DNA of 64,000 nt from Chryseobacterium sp. KLBC 52 (GTDB lineage: Bacteria > Bacteroidota > Bacteroidia > Flavobacteriales > Weeksellaceae), in NCBI RefSeq assembly GCF_003347605.1, contig NZ_QDFZ01000008.1, positions 85,638 to 149,637 on the forward strand, in the 5' to 3' direction. Of the stretch, positions 31,953 through 40,718 are shown piece after piece. The notes under the pieces were generated by a model that did no database searches, had not been told where the DNA came from, and worked only from the letters and a program-made list of their open reading frames with translations. Every line of letters starts with the position of its first letter. The stretch's first letter is position 1. A program made the translations under genes and the position numbers.

Positions 31953-34187
31953 ATGAAAATTAAACAATTATTTTATTTGGGGATATTTGTGATATCCGTT
32001 TCCTCGGGGAAAGCCCAGGACTTTTTTACGGTAATCAGTGAGAGGTCCATCAAAGCAGATCCTAAAAACAGAACAGTACAACCGGAAAAGTCATTGACTT
32101 ACAGACTGGATGTAGCCGGAATGAAAAGTTATTTTAATTCTGTTCCGGAATTGAAAGACAGTGACCGTAAAGATAATGCTCCGATTATTGTTCTTCCGAT
32201 GCCTGACGGAACAAAAGCAAAATTCAGAATCTGGAAGTCTTCAGTAATGGCTCCCGGATTAGCCAGCAAGTTTCCTCAGATTGTCACTTTTACAGGACAA
32301 GGGGTTGATGATCAATATGCTACCTTAAAACTGGATTTTACCGAACTGGGATTCCATGCACAGATAAAATCTGTAGTGGCGGGTGATTCATATATTGATC
32401 CTTATGCTAAACAGGATGTCAATAATTATATCATTTATAAGAAAAGTGATTTAATAGATAAAAATCCAAGATCTTGTGGAGTAAAGGATGAAGACGATTC
32501 TCCACTGGGAAAAAAAAACGCTCAAAAAACCGTAGCGCCAAGCGTAGGAAATCAAATTAGAGTTTTCAGGTTTGCAGTAGCCTGCACAGGAGAATATGCG
32601 GTGGCAGCAACGGGTACAGCAACACCAACGGTCGCGCAGACACTTTCAGCCATTGTAACCTCGGTAAACCGAGTAAATGGAGTCTACGAGCAGGAAGTAG
32701 CTTCAAGGTTGGTACTGGTGGATAATGAAGCCAATGTGGTTTTTACAAATGCCACTACAGATCCATTTAACGGAAATAACAATGCCAGCACATTAATTAA
32801 TGAGAGCCAGACTCAGATTGACTTACTGATAGGAAATGCCAATTATGATATCGGACATACTTTCAGTACCGGCGGTGGCGGATTAGCCGGATTGGGAGTA
32901 ATCTGTAATGCAACGAATAAAGGAAGAGGGATCACCGGCTCGCCTAACCCGGTTGGAGATCCTTATGATATTGATTATGTAGCTCATGAAGTAGGACATC
33001 AGTTTGGGGGTCCGCATACTTTTAATGCCATTACAGGGAGTTGTAATGGTAACCGTAGTGCAGCCAACGCTGTAGAACCGGGAAGTGGAATCACGATCAT
33101 GGCATATGCAGGAATTTGTGGAAGTACCAATAATTTAGCCTCTAACAGTATTCCTACTTTCCATACCAAATCCTACCAATCTATTACGACAAAAGTTCAG
33201 TCAACCACATGCCAGGTTACGCTGCCAGTTAATAATTTTGCTCCAACGGTAAACGCGGGAGGTGATTATACAATCCCCAAGAGTACACCATTCAGATTGG
33301 AAGGTTCTGCTACAGATATAGACAACAATCCGCTTACTTACAGCTGGGAACAGAATGATGCAGGACCTGCAGGTGACTGGAATGCACCAACAGGGAATGC
33401 TGCGATCTTTAGATCATACGTACCTGTAACCGTTCCTTACAGATATTTTCCAAAACTTACAGATGTAATCAATGGTACAGTATCCAAAGGAGAAATCAGA
33501 CCAGCGTATGCCAGAACAATGGAGTTCAGACTCACGGTAAGAGATAATAATGCAGGTTGCGCAGGAGTTGCCAATGACGATGCTATTATTACTGTTGATG
33601 GAAATTCCGGACCGTTCAATGTAACTGCACCTGCTACAGCAGTAAACTGGGCGGGGAATTCCACCCAAACAATAACATGGGATGTAGCCAATACAACTGC
33701 ATTTCCGGTGAATGCTGCTACTGTCAATATTTATCTTTCTACAGATGGAGGGCTTACCTACCCAACGCTGATCCTGGCCTCCACTCCGAATGACGGTTCA
33801 GAAGCTGTTACTATTCCCAACGTAAATACGACACAGGCAAGAATTATGGTTGCAGCAGAAACAAATGTTTTCTATAACATTAATCCAATCAACTTTACCA
33901 TTACCCAGACATTGGGCGTGAATGAAACTGCTGCCAATAAAGATGTATTTGTAGTATATCCTAATCCAAGTAAAGGATTGCTCAATGTTAAATTTACCAA
34001 TTCAAATGAAGTATATGATATTACCGTATACGATGTAAGCGGAAAATTAGTGTTCACTCAGGCTGATAATAAACTGAATCATAATAAAACAGGTACTTTT
34101 GACTTGTCGCACCTTGTTCAAGGAGATTATCTGATTAAGGTTAAATCTAAGAATCTTGAGAAAACAATCAAGTGGATTAAAGAATAA
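31953..34187 (+). CDS. Secreted reprolysin-family metalloprotease with T9SS signal
   Basis: A 744-residue zinc endopeptidase predicted to be exported and passed through the type IX secretion system. The signal peptide ends at SSGKAQ (about 22). A propeptide-like region runs to about 190. The metzincin catalytic domain at about 200-425 has HEVGHQFGGPHTF (zinc ligands H-E-x-x-H-x-x-G-x-x-H) and a Met-turn IMAYAG about 40 residues later. A PKD/Ig-like domain (about 430-520) and a second beta domain follow. The end carries the type A sorting domain (VYPNPSKGLLNVKF to YLIKVKSKNLEKTIKWI). All catalytic residues are present. Confidence 0.93.
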   Translation: MKIKQLFYLGIFVISVSSGKAQDFFTVISERSIKADPKNRTVQPEKSLTYRLDVAGMKSYFNSVPELKDSDRKDNAPIIVLPMPDGTKAKFRIWKSSVMAPGLASKFPQIVTFTGQGVDDQYATLKLDFTELGFHAQIKSVVAGDSYIDPYAKQDVNNYIIYKKSDLIDKNPRSCGVKDEDDSPLGKKNAQKTVAPSVGNQIRVFRFAVACTGEYAVAATGTATPTVAQTLSAIVTSVNRVNGVYEQEVASRLVLVDNEANVVFTNATTDPFNGNNNASTLINESQTQIDLLIGNANYDIGHTFSTGGGGLAGLGVICNATNKGRGITGSPNPVGDPYDIDYVAHEVGHQFGGPHTFNAITGSCNGNRSAANAVEPGSGITIMAYAGICGSTNNLASNSIPTFHTKSYQSITTKVQSTTCQVTLPVNNFAPTVNAGGDYTIPKSTPFRLEGSATDIDNNPLTYSWEQNDAGPAGDWNAPTGNAAIFRSYVPVTVPYRYFPKLTDVINGTVSKGEIRPAYARTMEFRLTVRDNNAGCAGVANDDAIITVDGNSGPFNVTAPATAVNWAGNSTQTITWDVANTTAFPVNAATVNIYLSTDGGLTYPTLILASTPNDGSEAVTIPNVNTTQARIMVAAETNVFYNINPINFTITQTLGVNETAANKDVFVVYPNPSKGLLNVKFTNSNEVYDITVYDVSGKLVFTQADNKLNHNKTGTFDLSHLVQGDYLIKVKSKNLEKTIKWIKE

Positions 34188-34212
34188 TCTATTTCCTTGA
34201 TTCAAATAAAAT

Positions 34213-34245
34213 AAAGGCTGTCTTCAATAGAGGACAGCCTTTTTT
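34213..34245. terminator. Terminator after the protease gene
   Basis: AAAGGCTGTC / GACAGCCTTT stem with a 10-nt loop and a run of T on the plus strand; usable by the convergent symporter gene as well. Confidence 0.85.
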
Positions 34246-34260
34246 GTAATGTATGTTATT

Positions 34261-35820
34261 TTAAACAACTCTTAAATGTTGTTTGTTTTTTACCAGCCAC
34301 AGGCCAATGAAAGTCAGCAAACCGTTAAGAACAATCAGTTCTACTCCGATTTTGTAATCGGTATAAGTTGTAACAGCCAGATTGATTAAATAAGTTAATA
34401 CAGGTGCTAAAAGGGTAACCGTAAGGATGGAGTATTTTCTTGAAATCTGGAACTTGGTGAAAATTCCAAAAGCAAAAAGTCCTAAAAGCGGTCCATACGT
34501 ATATCCTGCAATTTCCATGATCAGATAGACGATAGATTTGTCATTCAATGCTTTGAAAACCATAATCAGGATGAAGAATACTACGGTGAAAATCAAGTGC
34601 ACTTTCATACGAAGGCGTTTTTTCTCTTTCTCAGTTTTTGTTTTATCCTCATTAAGGTTAAGTAAATCTACACAATATGAACTTGTTACAGCTGTTAAAG
34701 CACCATCAGCAGAAGGGAATAAGGCTGAAATCAACCCAATAATGAAAATAACAGAAATAGCCATCGGAAAGTATCCCTGAAGCGATAAAGCCGGGAAAAG
34801 GTCGTCTCCCATTACGTTTTTAATATTTCCTGCTGCATCTTTAAATCCGAAAATGTTCGTTACTGTTTCACCATTTATCGTTCCATATTCTGCACCATGC
34901 TGTAGGGCAAAAAGGTATAATAATCCCCCCAGAAATAAGAAGGCAAGGTTTACGATAAGAAGTGTTCCTGCAAAAGTTAGCATGTTTTTCTTGGAATTCT
35001 TAAGATTGTCTACAGAGATATTTTTCTGCATCATTTCCTGATCCAGTCCCGTCATAGCAATGGTAATAAAAATTCCACCCAGAATGGTTTTCAGGAAAAA
35101 GGTTTTGGAATTAGGATCAAAATTGATGAAATGAGTATAATTTTTCTGTTCAAGAATTGTATAGGCTTCTCCAAACGATAGATTCAGGTTAGATAAAATA
35201 TAAACAATACAAGCTACAAGACTGATAATCATAAAAGAAGTCTGCAGTGTATCTGTAATAACAATGGTCTTCACACCGCCTTCAAAAGTATACAAAAGTA
35301 CCATTAGCAAAAGAACAAGAGATGTTACCCAAAACGGAACTCCCAACCCTTCAAGCAAAAATATCTGTAAAACATTTACTACCAGATACAATCTTGCGGT
35401 AGCTCCAATTGCTCTTGAAATAATAAAAAAGATAGAACCGATTTTATGTGCCTCCACATTGAATCTTTTCCCCAGATACGTGTAAATAGAAGTCAGATTC
35501 ATCTTGTAGTAGAGTGGTAGTAATATCGCTGCCACAATGAAATATCCGATGAAGAACCCGATTACCATCATGTAGTACTCAAAACCTCCATAGATGTATT
35601 CTGAACCGGTCATTTTTCCGACAGTTCCCGGAACGGAAATAAAAGTAACCCCACTTAAGCTGGTTCCTATCATCCCGAATGCTACGAGCCACCATTTACT
35701 CTTTTTGTTACCGATAAAAAAAGACTGGTTATCAGAATTCCGGCTGGTGAAATAAGAAATCACCAAAAGACCGATAAAATAGACGAAAACAAATAACAAA
35801 AGGATAGTTCCTGGATTCAT
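34261..35820 (-). CDS. Sodium:solute symporter (SSS family)
   Basis: A 519-residue inner-membrane transporter with about 13-14 helices that should couple sodium entry to uptake of an organic solute. The N-terminal helix starts ILLLFVFVYFIGLLVISYFTSR. FGMIGTSLSGVTFISVPG near residues 47-65 is the family's sodium-site region, and GLDQEMMQKNISV near residue 263 and SALFPSADGALTAVTSSYCVD near 360-380 carry the other sodium-binding serines. The substrate (sugar, sialic acid, proline or other) cannot be fixed from sequence. It is a single-gene unit with a minus-strand TATATTTG box at 35841-35848. Confidence 0.9.
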   Translation of the reverse strand: MNPGTILLLFVFVYFIGLLVISYFTSRNSDNQSFFIGNKKSKWWLVAFGMIGTSLSGVTFISVPGTVGKMTGSEYIYGGFEYYMMVIGFFIGYFIVAAILLPLYYKMNLTSIYTYLGKRFNVEAHKIGSIFFIISRAIGATARLYLVVNVLQIFLLEGLGVPFWVTSLVLLLMVLLYTFEGGVKTIVITDTLQTSFMIISLVACIVYILSNLNLSFGEAYTILEQKNYTHFINFDPNSKTFFLKTILGGIFITIAMTGLDQEMMQKNISVDNLKNSKKNMLTFAGTLLIVNLAFLFLGGLLYLFALQHGAEYGTINGETVTNIFGFKDAAGNIKNVMGDDLFPALSLQGYFPMAISVIFIIGLISALFPSADGALTAVTSSYCVDLLNLNEDKTKTEKEKKRLRMKVHLIFTVVFFILIMVFKALNDKSIVYLIMEIAGYTYGPLLGLFAFGIFTKFQISRKYSILTVTLLAPVLTYLINLAVTTYTDYKIGVELIVLNGLLTFIGLWLVKNKQHLRVV

Positions 35821-36281
35821 TCTTGATTTTTAAATTTTAGCAAATATATAAAAAAGATCAGTCGTGAATCATGAATTTAGTTCAGACACAATTTTTATAT
35901 AATTACTTTTTTGAAAGTGATCCAGGCTTGGGATAAAACCAGTATTTTCAGAAAGGTCTGAAGCTTGGAGCTGGAAGCTTGAAGTTATAAAGCTCATAAA
36001 AGAAATGATTCTCTATATTTTCATCTTTTTATAGTGACATGGGTAAAAAGTAACTTTACTTTTCTGTCTTAAAGCCGGATACTGTTTTCTGAGTTAATAG
36101 AAACAGTTTGCTTCATCAAATCAATTAAAAATTGATTCACTCTTTGCCTGCTTAAAATTTATATAATTCAAAATAAACTTTGCGTTAACAGAGATCTGGT
36201 ATTGAGAATAAAATAACTGCATAAAAAAACCTTTCAGATGGCTCTCTGAAAGGTTTGTATGGTAAGGATAGAATACAGTGA
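35821..36281. other. Intergenic gap
   Basis: A 461-bp stretch without a supported gene. It includes the symporter -7 box (35841-35848), a simple GAAGCTTGGAGCTGGAAGC-type low-complexity run near 35960-35985, and the terminator of the stress operon (36227-36256). Confidence 0.45.
36227..36256 (-). terminator. Terminator of the stress/redox gene group
   Basis: AAACCTTTCAGA / TCTGAAAGGTTT perfect 12-bp stem with a 6-nt loop, T-run on the minus strand. It lies 26 bp beyond the last gene. Confidence 0.88.
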
Positions 36282-36569
36282 CTAATTCACTAAAACATCC
36301 TGAAGTTCTTCACTTTTCTGAAAACTTGCTTTAGCGAAAGGACAGAGGGGAATAATCTTCTTGTCATTTTTTCTGGCAAAATCTACAGCTGCCAGAAGCA
36401 TTTCCTTGCCTACACCTTTTCCGTTGTAAGCTTCTTCCACCTCGGTGTGGTCTATAATAAATCTTTCTTCTCCTGCCCAGGTATAGGTCATCATTCCTGC
36501 GCGTCTTCCATCTATGAAAGCTTCAAAACTTCCGTGTTTTTCGTCGTTGTTTTGTTTTACTTCGATCAT
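36282..36569 (-). CDS. Small GNAT-like protein (YjdJ type)
   Basis: A 95-residue minimal GNAT domain. EAFIDGRRAGMMTYTWAGEERFIIDHTEV and the acetyl-CoA-binding NGKGVGKEMLLAAVDFARKN near residues 48-67 are the family's marks, ending IIPLCPFAKASF. This matches the YjdJ class. In E. coli YjdJ is encoded beside YjdI, and a YjdI-like gene is two positions upstream here. It is the last gene of a closely spaced minus-strand group. The substrate is unknown. Confidence 0.85.
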   Translation of the reverse strand: MIEVKQNNDEKHGSFEAFIDGRRAGMMTYTWAGEERFIIDHTEVEEAYNGKGVGKEMLLAAVDFARKNDKKIIPLCPFAKASFQKSEELQDVLVN

Positions 36570-36570
36570 G

Positions 36571-36966
36571 TTATGAGAATTTAGTTAGTATTTCTATATC
36601 GTTGGTTAATATTTTGTGAACAGGGCATGCATCCGCAATGGTGTGCAGTCTTTTACGCTGCTCATCATCCAGAATCCCTTCAAAGCTGATGTCTCTTTTG
36701 AAAACAGCTCTTTTTGTTAATGGAAAATTTTCAAGCTCTACTTCTACATTGATGTTTTCCACATCCCATTCCTTTCTTTCAATATACATTCTCAATGTAG
36801 CTGCAGTACAGCTTGCCAGTGAAGTAGCCAGAATTTCCATAGGATTAAGACCTTTGTTCTGTCCGCCTTTATCAACCGGTTCATCCGTAATGATTGTATT
36901 TTCGCCGGCTGTTACTTCTGTATAATATTTTGTTTTTCCTAAACTTGCTTTTACCGTTACCGCCAT
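36571..36966 (-). CDS. OsmC-family peroxiredoxin-like protein
   Basis: A 131-residue OsmC/Ohr-fold protein. ATSLASCTAATLRMY near residues 47-61 carries the first redox cysteine and DACPVHKILTND near 112-123 the second. The two-cysteine arrangement suggests thiol peroxidase activity against organic hydroperoxides. It abuts the YjdI-like gene (1-nt overlap) and lies one base from the GNAT gene, so the three are co-translated. Assignment to OsmC rather than to Ohr in the strict sense is by overall pattern. Confidence 0.88.
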   Translation of the reverse strand: MAVTVKASLGKTKYYTEVTAGENTIITDEPVDKGGQNKGLNPMEILATSLASCTAATLRMYIERKEWDVENINVEVELENFPLTKRAVFKRDISFEGILDDEQRKRLHTIADACPVHKILTNDIEILTKFS

Positions 36967-37184
36967 TATTTTGCTGTATTGAATTTATAACTTAATGCAC
37001 CTGATGGGCATAGGTCGATCTGATTTTTTAGTTCTTCGGGACTTGCGTTTTCTGCTTTTATCCAAGGTCTTTCTTTAGGATTGTAGACTTTGGGAAGTGT
37101 TTTTACACATATGGCAGAATGGATGCATTTTTTAGGCTGCCAGATGACAGTAATGTTTCCGTTAGGATATTCGTGTGTTTCCAT
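36966..37184 (-). CDS. YjdI-type (4Fe-4S) mono-cluster protein
   Basis: A 72-residue protein with cysteines in WQPKKCIHSAICVKTLPKVYN (Cys20 and Cys26) and DLCPSGALSYKF (Cys near 60). This is the divergent ferredoxin-like mono-cluster domain called YjdI. It lies between the TMEM175-like gene and the OsmC gene, with 1-2 nt spacing on both sides. A role in electron transfer to a neighbouring oxidoreductase is plausible but not shown. The fourth ligand may be His or another Cys, since only three cysteines are clearly seen. Confidence 0.83.
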   Translation of the reverse strand: METHEYPNGNITVIWQPKKCIHSAICVKTLPKVYNPKERPWIKAENASPEELKNQIDLCPSGALSYKFNTAK

Positions 37185-37185
37185 A

Positions 37186-37764
37186 TCAATTTTCTTTTAA
37201 TGTTTTTTCGATTCTTCTGTCCGGAATCAGCCATATAAGAGCCACGATATAATAAAAACCTATGGCAATATAAGGATAAAAAAATGAAGTAGCGATTCCC
37301 AGGACATAAAATACAATAGAGATATATTCTTTATATTTTGAATGAATAGCTTCTTTTAGCTTTGAATCTTCTCCTTCGCACCTGATAATCACATGTTCCA
37401 GAATGGTGTAAGCAATAGCCGACATAATGAGCCCGATACCATAGACTGCAACAGGATTTTTTGCAAAATTCGTAGTTCCGATCCATTCCGTAGCGATTGG
37501 CATCAGAGAAAGCCAGAACAGAAGGTGAAGGTTGGCCCAGAGAATGCTGCCATTTACTTTCTTTACCGTCTGAAACAAATGATGGTGATTGTTCCAGTAG
37601 ATTCCTACATAGATAAAACTGAAAATATAAGCCAGAAACTTAGGAAGAAGAGGTTTGAGACTGGCCCAGCTGTTTCCTTCAGGTACTTTCAGTTCAAGTA
37701 CCATAATGGTGATAATAATAGCAAGGACACCATCACTGAACGCCTCCAGTCTTCCTTTGTTCAT
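37186..37764 (-). CDS. TMEM175/DUF1211-family potassium channel-like protein
   Basis: A 192-residue membrane protein with six helices. The N-terminal helix contains the FSDGVLAIIITIMVLELK signature of bacterial TMEM175 channels, and a characteristic YWNNHHHLF follows near residue 58. One six-helix unit would form tetramers and conduct potassium. It sits one base from the FMN reductase gene. Inclusion in a redox-stress operon may reflect a role in ion balance during electrophile stress, which is inference. Confidence 0.88.
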   Translation of the reverse strand: MNKGRLEAFSDGVLAIIITIMVLELKVPEGNSWASLKPLLPKFLAYIFSFIYVGIYWNNHHHLFQTVKKVNGSILWANLHLLFWLSLMPIATEWIGTTNFAKNPVAVYGIGLIMSAIAYTILEHVIIRCEGEDSKLKEAIHSKYKEYISIVFYVLGIATSFFYPYIAIGFYYIVALIWLIPDRRIEKTLKEN

Positions 37765-38295
37765 TTACTTTATCTGATTTTTAAAGTTTTGTATCTTACC
37801 TTTCAGATCATTCAGCATATCCGGATTGATGACACCGCTTTCCATATCAAAATTTTCGTAAAACTTTGGGAGTGAAAAAGTATCCTTGATATCTGCTGCA
37901 AACTGTGGGAAAAATGTTTTTGCTGTATTCATCACATTTCCGCCTCCGTAACCTCCGGGAGAGGTACTCATCAGAAGCATTGGTTTATTCTGAAATACTT
38001 TTACATTAATCCTCGAGGACCAGTCAAAAACATTTTTAAAGGCTGAACTGTAAGAACGGTTGTGTTCTGCAAGAGAGCAGATGATCACATCACATTCCTC
38101 AATCGCTTTTAAAAACTGATGGGCTTCATCCGGAAAACCTTTCTTTTCAAGATCTACAGAGAAAACGGGCATCGTGAAATCGTTGAGGTCAATCAGATTG
38201 ATTTCTTCATCCTGAAAATCTTTCAGAACAAATTTTACAAGTTCTCTGTTGATAGAAGTGGAAGACGTACTTCCCGCAAATGCTAATATTTTCAT
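37765..38295 (-). CDS. NADPH-dependent FMN reductase-like protein
   Basis: A 176-residue flavodoxin-fold oxidoreductase. ILAFAGSTSSTSINRELV at the N-terminus binds the FMN phosphate, FTMPVFSVDLEKKGFPDEAHQF covers the middle loop, and CSLAEHNRSYSSAFKNVFDW and LLMSTSPGGYGG are typical of the azo/quinone reductase branch. It would reduce quinones, azo compounds or chromate with NAD(P)H. It lies between the TMEM175-like and pirin genes in the same unit. Confidence 0.88.
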   Translation of the reverse strand: MKILAFAGSTSSTSINRELVKFVLKDFQDEEINLIDLNDFTMPVFSVDLEKKGFPDEAHQFLKAIEECDVIICSLAEHNRSYSSAFKNVFDWSSRINVKVFQNKPMLLMSTSPGGYGGGNVMNTAKTFFPQFAADIKDTFSLPKFYENFDMESGVINPDMLNDLKGKIQNFKNQIK

Positions 38296-38317
38296 GGTTG
38301 ATAAAACTGGACTGAAA

Positions 38318-39217
38318 TTATTTTCTGTTTAAAATAGCCTTAGGAAGTGGCACATACTCGGTTTCATCGCCAGGAACCAAAGGAAATGCTTCGTGATTCT
38401 GGTCATTCCAGTTTACCTTTGCCTGATCAATTAATTCCTTGTCAGAGTTCACAAAATTCCAGAAGATAAAACGCTCTTCATCGAATGGCTCGCCACCAAA
38501 AAGATAAACCGTTCCGTTTTCACTCATCTCGAATTCGCAAAGCTTGGTATCTTTAGCAATCATCAGCTGTTTTGAACCATAAGAATTTCCATCTGTGGTC
38601 ACCGTTCCATCCAGAACATACATGGCTGCTTCCCCGTAAAGGTCTTTCCCGATGCTGATTTTCTTAGCTTCTTTTGTTTTGATCTCAATGAAAAATAACT
38701 TGCTGTGTACCGGAACTGCTGACGTTCTTCCGAATGCTTCACCGGCAATTAATTTATACTGAATACCATCTTCTTCCCACACCGGAATTTCATCCGCTTC
38801 AATATGATGAAAAGTAGGCTCAGACTGCTCAAGATGTTTTGGAAGACCCACCCAAATCTGAAATCCGTGAAGTCTTTTATCACTGTGTCTTAAATATTCA
38901 GGGGTTCTTTCTGAATGTACAACTCCTTTTCCGGCAGTCATCCAGTTGACAGCACCCGGTTTTATTTCTATAGCACTTCCAATACTGTCTCTGTGGAAAA
39001 TAGAGCCTTCCAGCAGATAAGTTAATGTAGATAAGCCGATATGCGGATGTGGCGGAACATCGAGATTCTGATAATCTTTTAATTCTGAAGGTCCCATATG
39101 GTCAATAAACACGAAAGGCCCAACCGCTCTTTTTTCACGGAAAGGAAGAAGTCTTCCTACAAGGAAATTTCCAATATCTGCAGCCTTTTCTTCAATAATA
39201 AGTCCAATATTTGACAT
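38318..39217 (-). CDS. Pirin-family protein 1
   Basis: A 299-residue bicupin. The metal-binding N-terminal cupin has PHPHIGLSTLTYLLEGSIFHRDS (about 55-78) with the conserved histidines and Glu, then KPGAVNWMTAGKGVVHSER (about 87-105). The C-terminal cupin holds MYVLDGTV and YLFGGEPFDEERFIFWNFV. Pirins can have quercetinase activity. It is paired with a second pirin 1.5 kb upstream and separated by a small GNAT gene. Its start at 39217 follows a 59-bp gap after that GNAT. Confidence 0.92.
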   Translation of the reverse strand: MSNIGLIIEEKAADIGNFLVGRLLPFREKRAVGPFVFIDHMGPSELKDYQNLDVPPHPHIGLSTLTYLLEGSIFHRDSIGSAIEIKPGAVNWMTAGKGVVHSERTPEYLRHSDKRLHGFQIWVGLPKHLEQSEPTFHHIEADEIPVWEEDGIQYKLIAGEAFGRTSAVPVHSKLFFIEIKTKEAKKISIGKDLYGEAAMYVLDGTVTTDGNSYGSKQLMIAKDTKLCEFEMSENGTVYLFGGEPFDEERFIFWNFVNSDKELIDQAKVNWNDQNHEAFPLVPGDETEYVPLPKAILNRK

Positions 39218-39276
39218 GATGATGTGATACTTTTTTAAAATGTTATTTAAATAAATTGATAAGTTCTGGTGAAGGT

Positions 39277-39588
39277 TTAAAGTTTGTCGTAGCCTTCAAA
39301 TCTCTCATCTACGATGCGTTTCCATTCAGGGTGTTTCTTAATAAAAGCGAAAACATAAGGACAGAAAGGAAGAAGTTTTTTTCCGCTTTCTTCAATAAAA
39401 TTCAAAGTTTTTTCTACTACCGCAGCCGCTGCGCCAGTTCCGGCCAGTTCCGCTTCTGCTTCAGTATGGATCAAAGAAATCTGATGCATGGTTTCACGGT
39501 AATCAATAAATGCAAAATGTCCGTTGAATTCTATTTCAAATCTTTTTTCGGCTTTTACAAGAGGTATATTTTCAAATTCTGGTTTCAT
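39277..39588 (-). CDS. Small GNAT-like protein
   Basis: A 103-residue minimal GNAT domain like that at 36282. FEIEFNGHFAFIDYRETMHQISLIHTEAEAEL leads into the acetyl-CoA loop AGTGAAAAVVEKTLNFIEESGKKLLPFCPYVFAFIKKHPEW. The two copies are at the two ends of the group and are only distantly alike. A 12-bp hairpin separates it from the upstream pirin gene. Confidence 0.82.
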   Translation of the reverse strand: MKPEFENIPLVKAEKRFEIEFNGHFAFIDYRETMHQISLIHTEAEAELAGTGAAAAVVEKTLNFIEESGKKLLPFCPYVFAFIKKHPEWKRIVDERFEGYDKL

Positions 39589-39649
39589 AATATTGTATTA
39601 AAAGCGTCGCGTTTCCTATCAATGCAGGAAATTGCGTGTTAAGACAAGT

Positions 39650-39682
39650 AAACCTTATAGGTTCATAAAACCTATAAGGTTT
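39650..39682 (-). terminator. Hairpin between pirin 2 and the GNAT gene
   Basis: AAACCTTATAGG / CCTATAAGGTTT, perfect 12-bp stem and 9-nt loop. The T-tract on the minus strand is short (TTTACTTG), so it may only reduce read-through into the downstream genes. Confidence 0.5.
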
Positions 39683-39742
39683 GCCATTATATAAAGTTAA
39701 TAAAAAAAGGAATAATCAAAGATTAAGATAAATTTAAATCTT

Positions 39743-40618
39743 TTAATCTTCAAGATACCCAAATTTTCCGGTATTAAAATCCTCGAAAGCCTGCATGATT
39801 TCTTCTCTGGAATTCATCACAAAAGGTCCGTGAGGATAGATTGGTTCGTTGATAGGTTCGCCACTGATAATTAAAACAACAGCATCTTCTTTTGCTTCAA
39901 TGGTGAATGTTTCGCCTTCATTTTTAAATAATACAAAATGATCCGATTTAACATTTTCTTCTCCATTAATGATCATACTTCCTTCAATCACCAAAGCTGC
40001 CGTATTGAAATGAGCAGGGAAATTAAACTCTGCTTTTCCTCCAGCTTTAAGTTTGGCATTCATCATATGAACCGGTGTGAAAGTGCTTGCTGGTCCTTTG
40101 TGACCATTATACTCTCCGGCAATTACTTCTATAAAACCATTTTCACCCAGATCCACTCTTTCCATTTTGGAATTTTCTATAGCCTGGTATTTCGGGCAGC
40201 TCATTTTATCTTTTGCAGGAAGATTTACCCAAAGCTGAACCATCTGAAAGATTCCTCCTTCTTTTGCCCATTCGGTTTCATGATATTCTTTATGAAGAAC
40301 TCCTTTGGCAGCAGTCATCCACTGAACATCACCTTCTCCGATTACACCGCCGCCGCCAGCGCTGTCATGGTGCTCTACTTTTCCGCTATATGCTATGGTT
40401 ACTGTTTCAAAGCCTCTGTGCGGATGCACTCCAACACCTCTCGGTCTGTCGGATCCGTTGAAATGAAATTTTGAATTGTAATCCAGCATAATAAACGGAT
40501 CCATTCTTTTCATATCCAATCCGGGAACTCCCGGAATGAAATTGTGAACCCTGAATCCATCGCCTACAAAGTGCGCAGGTCTTGGAGATACTACGATTTC
40601 TATTTTTTTAGTTGCCAT
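39743..40618 (-). CDS. Pirin-family protein 2
   Basis: A 291-residue bicupin. GVHPHRGFETVTIAYSGKVEHHDSAGGGG (about 60-88) carries the metal-binding histidines, followed by GDVQWMTAAKGVLHKEYHE. The C-terminal cupin has NTAALVIEGSMIINGEE and VLIISGEPINEPIYPHGPFVMN. It resembles YhaK/pirin proteins with quercetin dioxygenase activity. An extra GTG codon precedes the ATG at 40618, which is the better start. A TAATTTTG box (40640-40647, minus strand) is probably the -7 element heading the group. Confidence 0.92.
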   Translation of the reverse strand: MATKKIEIVVSPRPAHFVGDGFRVHNFIPGVPGLDMKRMDPFIMLDYNSKFHFNGSDRPRGVGVHPHRGFETVTIAYSGKVEHHDSAGGGGVIGEGDVQWMTAAKGVLHKEYHETEWAKEGGIFQMVQLWVNLPAKDKMSCPKYQAIENSKMERVDLGENGFIEVIAGEYNGHKGPASTFTPVHMMNAKLKAGGKAEFNFPAHFNTAALVIEGSMIINGEENVKSDHFVLFKNEGETFTIEAKEDAVVLIISGEPINEPIYPHGPFVMNSREEIMQAFEDFNTGKFGYLED

Positions 40619-40718
40619 CACATTGTTGATTTATGTAAACAAAATTACCATTGTTAAATGCGAAAAGCATTGATCTGTGTTAAGTTCGTAGGAAAGGATG
40701 AAACTGTGATCTGATCTG

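Noticed and set aside
37393..37875. 160-codon plus-strand frame
   Set aside because: Antisense to the TMEM175-like and FMN reductase genes, both with strong family motifs.
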